From Gymnorhina tibicen (Eukaryota; Chordata; Aves; Passeriformes; Artamidae): a DNA stretch of 64,000 bases. The notes beneath the pieces were generated by a model. That model was given only the letters and a program-made list of their open reading frames with translations, made no database searches and was not told the DNA's origin. A program made the translations under genes and the position numbers. This document shows positions 1-12,257 of this stretch, piece by piece. Each line of letters opens with the position of its first letter. Position 1 is the stretch's first letter. The stretch is taken from NCBI GenBank assembly GCA_013399875.1, contig VXAZ01007505.1, forward strand, positions 1,377,663 through 1,441,662. Direction: 5' to 3'.

Positions 1-3000
1 TGGCTGGAGTGACAGACTCTAAATTCTGGGGGTTTGTACTTACAGGGATTGGTGGGATTACCTTCATGTCCGTCTTTCCCTTTCACCCAAACAGTAAGGG
101 CTGCTGGCATGTTTGTAAGGAAGGTGCTGTATTGAAAATTAAATAGCCATGTGTTCTTGCAATAGAGTTTTTGAAGAACCACACCATTCATATGGGTGCA
201 GGCTACACAAAATATGTCTCTGAGGAATGCATGGAAACAGTGCCCTGAGGTCAGAACAAGAGGGCAATGTGACAGAGGCTGTATAACCCACTCTGCCTGG
301 GATATACCCCACCTGGTGCAGGTCTCTGGAGCTGGGATCAGTGGATACACCAGCTGATATGCTCCAAGGCACCCAGAGCGTACACCAGAGGTTACTTTCC
401 TTAGACACTGTGTTAAATTTGTGCCTAGTGGGCCACTGGAAACATTGCAAAAGGATGAGCCAGAGGATGATTTCTTGGTCAACAAGCTCAGAACGCCAGG
501 ATTACTGTGTGAAGAGAATTTACATTGCATACATGTCCTATCTTGTGAGTGGGAAAGGAGGCCTCTTCTGCAAAATTTTCCTGTGCTGACTTCACCAGCA
601 AGACTAAGTGATGAGTGGCAGTGTGATCACTTGGCATGGAGTATACTATTTCTTCTACCCTTTTCAGATCTCATAAAAATAAAAGTGAGCTTATTGGTTC
701 ATGTTTTCGCTGCTCAACCATCCCTAGAAGGTGGGAAAACCCATCCATTAGGGGAGATACCAAGAAACAACTTAAAAAACCACTCACTTTAAAATACCTT
801 GCACCACCATCACAAGGAAATACTTAATAAAAGCAAGGATGTTTTTCTTGCTTTTTGTGTAAGTACCAAGAAAAATGCATGTCCATTACCTTGTCTTCCA
901 AAAATAATAAAGGAAATTCAGAATAAAAAGCTGTCCATTGTTTTAGAATAAAAACACTGTATCATTCACTATATCTTTGTGAAGGTCCAGTCTTCCTGAA
1001 GATTCCTGGCAATTCCAAGGCTCTAAAAATTATATGTAACAAAAGAATTTATAAAAAACATGAGAAGACATGAGGTATCTTTTTTTCCAAAGAAACCATC
1101 AATTCCAGTTAGATTTCTTACTTTAAAAACTGAAAAATAAACCAAACAACAGTCATTTAAGGTCATTAGACTGAAAAATTGCATTTTCTTGGAAGCACTT
1201 CTAAGTGTAGTAACAGAAGATATGAGGCTCTTTCCTTGGCTGTTTCCAACGAGTACTCAAGGGAGCTATGCCTTTCCAAAAGAGAGGAAACTTCCTGCAG
1301 CTTGCTTGTTCAAGGGGTTGTTCTGTACTGATTCCATGCCCAGAGTGATCTGGATGCATCTCAGGGCAGCTTAACCCGTGCTGGATGGCACCTCACAATG
1401 TTCCTTACAGAAACTGCCCCAGAACATACAGGCAAATCTTCCTCTGTCCATAAAAGGATGCAGGCGAATGGCAAACTGCAGCCATAAAAAATCCCCAGTA
1501 GCTGCTCATGGCAGCCTCTGGCACCCTCTGCATTGCCAGCAGAGCACAGAGGGCTCCAAATGGGGCTGAAGTTGCTGCCTGCAGATTTTATAGCAATGGT
1601 CGTGGAAAGGAAAACTCCAGAGCTAATGTCATAGAAATAAAATTCTCTTTCTGTCATTTACTTTACAAATCTTCTGGAATGTGGTACCACCCAAGTATTA
1701 GTCGTGCATCACTATCAAGCTGAGAGCTTGAGTAAACATGAAAAAATCACAGATAAGCTCATTCTGACTTGTGAAAGCCAAAAGTGAGCTGGGATGTAAC
1801 ATGGGCTAAGTGTGGCATGTCCTGTGATAAGGAAGAGCTTAATCAGGGAAGGGCCCTTGTTTTCAATTTGCTAATTTCCTTTTTCGACAACATTGTCAAT
1901 AACAAGGGCGTAGAAGGCCTTTTTAATTGGAAAATGTCTTATGTCTTCACTGATTCAGGCACTTGCAGGGTATGGGTGGGACTTTTACCGTCAGCACTAG
2001 CCAACACTGTCCCAGTGTTTCAGTGTTTTCTGTCCCTTTATATCCTGCATTGCTAGGTAAGGCAACTCGTCATGTCAACCCATATTGCCACCAGGGAATG
2101 TAGAAAAAAGTACTAAAAGGAAATTAAGTTGGAAGACAGCTGGCTGAATCTCTAAGTACAGTGAGATCACTAATTCTAACCAGCCATTCTAAGCCAATGT
2201 ATAAATCAGCTTAATTCTTAGTGGCCAAATTCTGGCCTGATTTACACTTACGTGGATCCAGATAAACTCTGTGAAAATGAAAGGAGGTCCTGTGGAGCTG
2301 CATCACAATAAGGCAGAAACAGAATATACCCCTTTGATTAAATCCATCATGGTTTCAGGACTACAAAGTACTTGGGAAGACCCTTTTTTCAGGCTTATGA
2401 ATTAATGAAAAAAGCAATCCAAAAAGACAAAGGTTTCTTAGGCCTCTTACACAGTGACCAAAAACACAAATAGGGTACTACTAGATTATAACTCTTAGAG
2501 TTGCACTCCTGGGAGAACAAATCAAAAAGAAAAAAAAACAGACTCCAATAGAGCAAAAGGGAAAATCAGAATCATCAAGTTTTCATTCTGTATAATAGGT
2601 TTTCTTTGTATTTGTTTCCACTTGGAAGCAAGTTGTGCTTCATAACACGTAAAAAACACATAAAATTCATTTGTGTGAGAGCCAGTGTTTCCCCAGATTC
2701 TGCATGGCAACAAGCATGATGAACTGAGAGCTACCCACTGGAAGTGACACTTTGAATCACCAAATTCATAAAGTATCACTTTTTTTTCTATGTACAAGTA
2801 CCAGCTTTCACTGCTTGTTTCATCATACTTTTAGTGAGACAGAAGACTAAATAACAGAATGCCAAGCCTGGTATAATGTTTTTAGGATGGGGGGGAGGAA
2901 GGAAGGATGGGGGAAATGAAGGTCACTGCTACTGGAAAAGAACAACCTACTTCACAGAGGCAAGATAGAACAGGGAGAACTGGAAACCAACAGCTTTGTC

Positions 3001-6000
3001 TCTGGCTCCCATGCTGCACACACTGATGCTGCCTATGAATTGTCAGTGACTGGAAGTCCCCACTGATATCAGGATGTGAAGAGAGAGGTGTCACCATTTT
3101 TTCCAGAGGCATAAAATAAGAAAGCTAAATCCAGACTAGTGAAGAAGTTCTCTTCAGCAGGAGGAGGAAAGCAACTGTGAGATTTCAGAGGGGTCGTCTG
3201 TCTCCGTGAATTCAAGCTGTGAGAGCACAGCAGAATGGCCTGCTCAGTCACAAAAAAGGTCCCAAAATCCCTGGCTGTTAGACAGAGCTAACAGATCTCA
3301 GCTTTCCTGCAGAAGCCAGACAGATGCTGTAGTCTCTCATATGGCTAGCTGTGTCAGGCAGAACAGGGTATGTAATCCATGAGCCAGGAAAAATTTTGCT
3401 GTGTCTTCCTCTACCCCACTTGTCTTGGTTTCCAAGGACTGAAATAGCTTCTTGTGAACAGAAACAAGTATAATCCTGAGACACAGGACAGAGCCACAAG
3501 AATTTGATGTTCACAGCTTGGTTTGAATGCCAGTTCTCTTTTTGCTTCCAAAATTTAGACATAACCAGCTCTGGAGAGGTCACATCTGCTCAGCTTAGCT
3601 CTCTGCCCCTCCACAGCAGAGTAGTCCTATCCTTGATGTCACAGAAGGAGAATGGTTCCAGGATCACTCTATCCCTGGAAATAAGGCCAGGTATTTGTTG
3701 GTAGAGTTCTGGATGGGCCAGTCAAACATACGCCATAGGCTGGGCTGTCGCAGGAGAGGCCCCAACCCTCACTGCAGCTGTGATCCTTTTACTGGTATAC
3801 TCATGGCCCTTCAGAAGGCCAAAAGAGCAGGAGAGACTGCAGGACTCAGCAATAATGGCACTGACCTGTGGTCACCCTCTGTTACCTGCCATGGGCAGCT
3901 TCTCCACCATCTGATCACTGCAGTGCAGACTGGACTGCCCCACAGAAGTCTTGCATTACTGTGCTCGGAGGAGCTTGGGCTACCAATGTGATTGACTTTC
4001 CATGAAACAGTCCCAGTCACAATATTTAAGATGTACATAAAAGACAGACAACAAAATATTCCTGTTCCAGAGGATCCAGTGAGGCGGTAACCTTCCAGAG
4101 AAGATGGCGCAAATTTCCTAAAGACACCGTCCAAAACATCCTGTCCAAAAAACAACAATGGTGTCACAACAAAAGATTATACCCAATCCCATGAGAGAAT
4201 GGCCAAGGGACACTGTAAAATCTGCTTCTGAAGAAAGAACGTGCTCAGATTTGATGCAGTGTACAGACTTTTGATAGCCTGCTAAATAGTTTTGAAAATA
4301 ATTAGTTTAAATTCAACTAAGAAAAAGACACACAACATATATTTCTTGAGCCCTCTTACCAATTTTCATGCTTTATTCATTCAGGGCCCAGCAGGGATGC
4401 TAACCGATTTCCTTAGTATTGCCAGCAGTTTCAGGATTTCAGCATCACTAGCAAATGCCAAGAATTTCAGGGTATCTGTGATATTTAAAACAGAGCTTTG
4501 GTTATGAACATTTGTTTATAGAGTGCTTTTACTCCAAAATCCCAAAACACTGACCACCAGAGAAATCCCTGCTCTGGTGCTACCAGGAATCCCTTCACTG
4601 GTCCCCGGATTATTAAAACCTCTGGCAAGGCAGCAGCAGCTCTTAATACAGCAGCTCTGTACTACAGTCTAAGGCAAGAAAGGAATAAAAATGTATCTAA
4701 CTAAATTACATGCAAATGTCAGCTAGAGAAAATATAGTTACTCACATGGAATTTGGACAGAGCTCTCGTGTTAACACCCTAGCTCCTGGCCAAAGTGCCA
4801 AAGCACTTCTGGAAGTTAGGAGTGGCCAAGAATTTGGTTTTACAGATCATCCAAAAACCCATAATGTTTGCATTAACTGATGGATTATATAATAATTACC
4901 ATTTTAGTGACAAGTTGCAGCTCTACATATTATTATTTTTTTTTGTTGGTGGTGGTGATGGTAATGGTGCCTGGCTTTAAATGGTCTGTCATTCACTGCT
5001 GTTGGTTTTTCTAATTCTGGGTGGGTTTTATCCACTTAAAGTCTCGCAGGCACTCTTTCTTTTCTGTGTCTCTTGCTGATAAATATTTCTGCAGGAGTTG
5101 TTTATGCTGACAAAAAAAATCAAGAGATACAGATCAGGTAATTTTTCAGAGAGGAGCTCTTAGATTTAAGGGAAATGCAGATTTTGCACTCATCTGCAAA
5201 AGTTCACTGCAATTCAAGGAGAGTCTGTGTGACCTGCTCATAGCAGATTTTGGTAACTCGCTCATTTTACTTTCTTTTTTTTTTTTCTGTGTATGTGTGT
5301 TGTTATTAGGCAAGTACAGGTGAAAAAAATATGTGAGCAGCAGAATTTATTAGAGTCTATTGAGCACCAGGGGAGACTAATTATAAAGCTTCAATACAAG
5401 ACTGACACCATCTGGCTACTACAAGAGTTTGCAGGACTTAAAATGTTTGTGTGAAATATTCCTTTTATACCTGGAAAACTACAGTATTTTGAGATCCAGT
5501 TCCAAGTGGCAATCCCCAGTGAACAGTCAGCACCACCTGTGTGCACCCTATAGAACCTGGAAAAGCAGAGGGCTTCTCAGCAGCAGACACCGTCCTGCTG
5601 CTCTTCCATCACTGCTCTCAGGGCAGGTGCAGGTGTTTTATCACCACAGCTCTGCAATGTTGCCAGCTAAAAGCTGTCTCCTAGTGTAAGCAGTTTCTAG
5701 TAAATACTGATTTGGCTTTTTTTATATCTGCAGGGTGAACTTCTAGTTTTGTAGTATCTTCCCAGGAGAACACAAGAAAATCAGGTGAGAAGCCAGTGTT
5801 ATTTGAGAAACTGCAACATTTCTCTCAGTAAATCACCTGAGGCTTAAGCCCAATGCACTTGAACAATGTACCAAAGTCAATGAAATTGCTCATGCTCTTA
5901 AACTGAAATGACTGGATAAGCACCTCTGAACAACAGCTTGAAAAACAAATTTAACTAAATGAGACCTATTATTTACCCAACTCCTGTACTGAGCTTGGAT

Positions 6001-7089
6001 TCACAACCTATGAACTTCATTCCCTCCATCAGGAAAGAAAAATAAGGTAATGATCAAAATTACACTGCAGTTGAATACGAGATGACAAGAAGTAATTTCT
6101 CACTTCTCTAACTGCTTTTCCCCAGATGCTTGCAGCTGACTTATTTGCATTTATTTGGAGCAGAATTGCTTTTTCTTTGCACTTTCCCAGAAAGAAGTAA
6201 CACTGACTGCTTTCTTGAGCTCAGTGAGTCAGAATGAGTCAGACCACAAGGCAGGAGAGGGTCCCTGGCACAGAACTTCTCTCTGCAGAGGGTTTGAGGA
6301 AGAAGGGAGTTTCAAACCACACATGGAGCTCCCTTCATGGAGCTTTTGCCAGGATGCCACAATTGTAGCACATTTTCCCACTCAGATCAGAGCAAGAGGA
6401 AATTGAATTAAGTCCTTTCTGACTGATAAGGTGAACAGTTGCATTTTTGAGGAAGGAGTAGAGTTATGCAATAAACGATAAAGAATATGATCCAAATAAG
6501 TAATCAATTATATACAATTATACAGAGAAACACTTCAAAGATATTATAAGCAGATGGAGACATAGGATTTTTCAAAAGTACGATGTTTCCTTAATAAGAA
6601 CCCCATCTGGGATTTAAAGTTTGCAGCTTTTTCTAGTTTCCATAGAAAACTATTTGTGTATCTTAATACAATATAGATTATTACCGTGTGTCCGCCAAAT
6701 TTACTAAAGGAGTGTTCAAACTCAACCCAGAAAAGGAATTTTCATTCTTCACATTGCGTGTTAAGTTCAAATTTGTGTGTTCAAATCAAAAAGAGATTAT
6801 TCTTTTTTCCCTTCCTTGCCGTCCTGAAAACTGCATACAAGGGTAAACAAGTAAGAAAGAATTGTGAAATCTCAAATATACTTCCCTTCCTAATAAACGG
6901 TCTAGTTTCCCAAATACATCTTGGAAAACAGCCATCACCAGAACTACAAGCCAAAGCTATGTGAATATCTGTATCGTTTGGTTGCCAAAAAATGATCAAA
7001 TAATGAAATAAAAACTACTTTGACCTAAAATGAACTTTTCTTAATTCCTTGGAAAAAACAGACAAATCAGTGAAAACTATTTGAGGGGG

Positions 7090-7129
7090 AAAAAAAACAA
7101 ACAAACAAAAAAAAACAAAACAAAAAAAC
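7090..7129. repeat. A-rich simple repeat with CAAA units
   Basis: Runs of A broken by single C (AAAC)n; probably an old poly(A) or microsatellite, with no adjacent element recognised. Confidence 0.8.
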
Positions 7130-7657
7130 TTTTTAAAATTGTATGTGTCTTTCTTATGCTGAACCTACTACAAATGTTTGCATTTATTAGTATAGGATCT
7201 TTTTTTTTGAAAATAAGGTACCTAGTTTACCTAGTTTTAATCAGGTTGCCAGATTAAATACAAATGCTTCTCGCCATGTTTGTTCTTCTGTGTCTGTCCT
7301 TAAGAGGATTCAGTGCTTCTGACCATGTCCCATTATTAACATTTCAGCAGGTCTGAGATGGAGTCAAATGCTTCTGTCGGGAGTTGTTATTCTGCACCTT
7401 GTTGGAGAGCACTGGGCTGGCCTGGACTCTGCTGGGGAAGCACCTCTTTTCTGTTTGGCAGTTCCTTGCTGCATTTAAGTGCAGTTTTCTACCTTGTATC
7501 AAAATGGGTAGTGACAATTTATTAAAAATTCACACAAGCATTTCCATGAGTTCACACTCTGTTCTTATCACAGATGGACCCAAATTGCAAAATCTGGATC
7601 CTGAATTAAATATTCTTTTGCTTTGGTATGTCAGATGCAAGGTCTTGCCTTCATTAA

Positions 7658-7692
7658 GGAAAAAAAAGGAAAAAGAAAAAAAAAAGAAAAAG
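7658..7692. repeat. A-rich simple repeat with G interruptions
   Basis: GAAAAA-type imperfect repeat. No retroelement body was recognised upstream. Confidence 0.75.
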
Positions 7693-10600
7693 GTGTGTTC
7701 TCATTTTGAATTAGTTAACTAAAGGTTAAATCCTAGCAAATGCAAAGAAACTCAGATTTTATTCAGCTTCTCTACAGTCATCAGCTCAATGTTTAACTTA
7801 TGTGAAGCCTATAAACTGCCCTGTCGTAAATGGAGTATTGTTGTGCATCAATTGCTCTGAGTTATGGGCACCTATTACCTTTAGTGAGGAAAATACCCAA
7901 GTACCTGAGCAAGGCCTAATTCCAACCTCAAAACCACCAGAAATATTAAAGCACTGGATATTAAGATATTTATCATTTGGTTGTGCTGCCAGCACACTGC
8001 ACACTGTCAGAGGCAACAGCGAGGCAGGATCCCAAGACGAGAGATACCACTCAGGTCTCCAGTGCCACGGCAGAACGAAGGAATTCTGCAGAGAACGTTA
8101 GGATTTTGCTGCTTGGCATGCAATGATAGAAAAGCATCATGTTTTGCCTATGGTGGTTTGTGACCAGGACCACTAGTAATAGCATTTTTCACACTGTTAT
8201 TTTTGGCTGGTCTGTGTGTTATAAGGAAGAGAAAATGAGGACCAGTCAAAATGTAGCATAAATTAGATGATTATGATGAAAACACTTAAATTTTGACATG
8301 CACTTAACAGTTCTTCTGCACCCAGCAATGCTTGGAATAAGATGAACATGTTTTGCAGTAATGCCAGATCCCATAATATCACCCAGGATCAGTAATGAGA
8401 AGGGCTGCTCTCTCTGAAGATTATTACAGTCACATCTTTCCATGGAAGGTTTAATGTTCAGCAGTCTGTTAGGAAGAAATGTGTTTTAAAACAAGAGTTG
8501 GAAATAGAAAAGATGATTATGACACAATTATGCAGAAAGAGAATAGCACAGAAGACTTCACAGAGAGCAGTCTGGGAGAACTTCAAACAAACAAAAAAAA
8601 TTAAGCCTTTTTTTCTGTGTTACACCCAGCTTCTTAACAGATACCTCAGTGGGACTGCTACAGCTACTTCTCTGTATTGGTTTATCTTCAGTCATATTAA
8701 AAGATCCTTCTGTCACATTCTGAACCATGCAGAGGGTAAAATACATAATGCTGTGTACTGTTAAAATTCAGTGGTTCACAAATATTGCAGCCAAGGCCAA
8801 AATCTTTGGATTGCAGTGTCAGCTGTACGATAGTACTTTGTAGCACCAAAGTTATCTATTTCCACTTCATAAGCATTTTTTATTTGTTATGCTTTTTGTA
8901 TGCCTTTTGAAGTCCAGAAAACCTTACAGCACAGCATGCCGTATCACCAGACAATTTTTCCTTTATAATTTTCTTTAGATATTTCCTGGAAGATTGTCAT
9001 CATGAAATTTGTACTGTTCCATGATTTATGCTTTTTCCCTGTGCCAAATAGATACATACTAATATACTACAATATATGCTCTCAGTACCACCAAGAAAAA
9101 GCACACAATCTATTAAATGTCTACTAAGTTTACCATATGAGATCATTTAAATTATGTTTAAGTGACTTCAATCCTCCAAATTCATTTAAAGCCCAAAGGG
9201 CCGGCATAAGTCCAGAAGCAATCAGAAGGAAGCCAAGACCTACAAGAGATCGATACAAAATTCTAAATTTAGAGTCTCTGAATCCAAACTGCTGACAAAG
9301 AATGCAAGCTCAAAAGAAAAAAAACAACCAGTAAACCAGTTAATGGCTTTTCTAAGTAAACATCCAAGATATTTTTTATCACGCAATGAAGCTTTTCAAT
9401 ATATGTAATCTTTGCTCTTTTCCAGCTCCTATCTGTCAGTGGAAATGTAATCTTATATATACCAACAGATTAATGTTCTCAAAAGAAAAAAAAAAAAAAA
9501 AAGGCAAAGGAATGCACTATAGCAATCACTTTTTAAAAACACAGTTAACTAAAGATTGAACATTTGACATTGAATACTGTGAGGATAGACTTTATGTCAG
9601 AACATCTTTTCCTTGTTTTTATTTTTAAGCAGTGACTTACTATAGAAGCAGCACTGCATTTGTGTTACAATAATTAATGTGGTGACAGCTTTTCCATTAT
9701 AAATTTCTGTTTTCAGGGATTTATAACTCATCTGTGGAAGACTGTTCCAGGCAAAAAAAGCCTTTTTGAAGTGCAAAGATCAAAGATCACATTAAACTTC
9801 ATGTTTAAAAGAAAACTGTACCTTTTTTCTTCAGCACAGCAAGCCAAATGTTCAAAACAGCAGTGAAAGTATAAATGGGTCTGGTCTGCTTTATTTTCAC
9901 TTCACACTGGAAGAAGTGATAGAATTTATATGTTTAAGAGTAAACATTAATATTAGAAGAACATTAAACTGATTTTGAGGCAGCATGGAGTCTGGCATTC
10001 ACTATCACAATTTAAATTATTTCAGTTCATTGCAAGACAAGAGTGTCTCCTAAGAGTTTCAGAAATAGCTATTTTAATTTAAATTTGGGGTAACCACTGA
10101 TTTCATAAGAGCAATGATTTTGCCCCCAGCAGATTGCACACAGCAAAAATTCTGTTTCCTCAAGGGAATGTCTAATAGGGATAAATAAAGTGAAGGTTTA
10201 TTTAAGTGTTGAGAAGAATGAAAATACTAAATCAAGCAGAAAATTTAGAAAAATATTAAAATTACCTAAAGTATATTACCTAAATCTCATCACAAAAAAG
10301 CAAAACAACCCTACTAAAGCACTTCTATGTGTCGGTATTTCCACCCAACTCTGTACTTTTGCAAGGCTAAAACTGAAATACAAAGATAGCTTTAAAAACA
10401 AAAACAGACAGGCATTAATACCAGAGAGACAAACTATCAAAGAGAGATCTCTGGCACTAAAAAAGCACTCTCTATGCTATTTAATCACTAATATTGTTAT
10501 AAGTTTTTTCTTCTTTTCTTTTTAAGTATGTGTAGTAGTTTTGATGTTACAGGTTATATATAAAATAATAGGTTATAAATCACTAAACCTGATGATATTG

Positions 10601-11678
10601 TTTCATTTAGCATTTATGTTTTATTTGTGTGATGGAATTTTTTTGCAGTCTGTCTCTAATTATAGGAAGTTTTTTTTCCCTGTAGTTTATTTGACTTCAT
10701 TCACCACTTCTCAATTTATGCCATATTTAGGATGTGATATAACTAAAATTTTGTGTGAAACCACACTAGTTCTTCCATTTTAGGGCCAACTAAGGAATGT
10801 ATCCTCTTTAAGTTAGTGTTTAAATCTCCTTTAGTTAAATATCATAATTAAAATAAGCCCAAGAAGACCACTTCTGCAGAGATAAAAGTGATGCTGCTTG
10901 TAGGATAGAGCTTGGGCAGGTTTCAGAGGACAGCCCGAGTGATGCAATTCCTTCAGAGTGGCCATTGTCACTGGGCTCTGCAGAAGAAACTCAGGAATCT
11001 TGCACATCAACCTTCTGTGAGTCCAAACTGATTCTGTGTCTCTTGTTCTAGATTGTCTCACTGTAGACATTATCAGTTATATATTTGGTTATTGTTAGTA
11101 TTCATTTCTAACCAATGATCAGAAAAGCACAAAAAAACCCATTTTAGTGTTTAAAAAAATTATGCTAGCTTTAGCAAATCCTTGGAGGCAAAATCCATAT
11201 TTTATTTTGGCTGTTTCCTTCTCTCTCTCTGATAAATTTATGAAACATATGAAAAGGCTGCATCCCATCTGTACTTTATAAGCACAAAAGAGATCCACCC
11301 TTCAGATGCACACAAGCCAAACCCTATCACATCACTTCCCTACCAAAGACATTTGCACTTTTTGGGAATCAGAAGCAGAGACCAGAACAAATTTAAACCA
11401 TTCACTTGAATAATAATAATAATGAATATATGCAGAGTTTGTAACTTCTCTTGTTCTATAGAAAAGGTCAGATTACCTAGTCTGTACTCTGACACATTAC
11501 AGGTCATTACATTTCATCAACTTACCCTTCTCAAATGCTTAAATATCTAAATTTAGGACTCTGAAAGAAATGCCCAAAGGCCCTGAGTTGAGCTAAACTG
11601 TTTATCACATGAAGTCTTCTACTCTCTCCTTATCCCAAAGGTTTCTGCTCCTGTAGCCAGGCAAAGGGGTAATGGTTA

Positions 11679-12257
11679 TGTTGCCTTTCCCTGGGCTTAG
11701 AATTAAAAGCCAAACACGGTTAGAGGGGAAAAAAGGGTTTTACCTCGGTATTTATTTAAGGATCCTCTGGTGCATCACATCCAGGTAGAAAGCACCCCCA
11801 AATGTACGCCAAAAATGCACACCTGAAAGATGCACACCAGGATGCCCACCCCAAAAATGCACCAGGGTGCACCCCCCGAACAATGCACACACACAATGAT
11901 TCGCATATACAGTTACAGACCTTGCACGTTAGCATATCTATCGAAGATTCCCCAATGAGAGGCTCAAGAGAAGCCCCCGTCCTGAGGAACCTTCCCCCTG
12001 GAGGACCTATCTTAGTTTACAGAATGTGTTCTGGAGAGGACCTTGGTGTCTGGGGCTTTCTGACCCAGCTGCGAGGCTTCCAAGATGTTTGGTCTCTTGG
12101 CTTAACGGAACTTTGGGTCTAAGCTAGTTATCAAGCTTGGGGAATTACAAGTATGTGGGCTAAAAGCACTAAGGATACATGCAAAGCTGTATGAAAGGGT
12201 ATATGAAAGGGTATAAAAGAGGGGTATATAAAAAAGCAAAAAATCATCATGGCATCA
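11679..12257 (-). mobile_element. Solo LTR of an endogenous retrovirus, minus strand
   Basis: Read on the minus strand it runs from TGATGCC to GGCAACA, which are inverted ends with one mismatch, and is flanked by GTTA on both sides (plus strand 11675-11678 and 12258-12261). AATAAA lies on the minus strand at 11756-11751, about 75 bases before the 3' end. The R-like part contains GTGTGTGTGCATTGTTCGGGG and several TGCAC words, reminiscent of avian ERV LTRs. The 4-bp duplication could be partly chance, so the left and right edges are a little less certain than the identity. Confidence 0.78.

Larger units (their letters stand above)
1..11674. other. Gene-poor stretch; no confident gene
   Basis: AT-rich non-coding sequence. 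All open frames are short and lack recognisable domains. Possible minus-strand exons near the window start, at 4.7 kb and at 9.1-9.3 kb are described as findings because support is weak. A-rich simple repeats occur at 7090-7129, 7658-7692 and 9481-9502, and (AAT)n at 11409-11423. No RNA gene or clear mobile element was seen. Confidence 0.6.
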
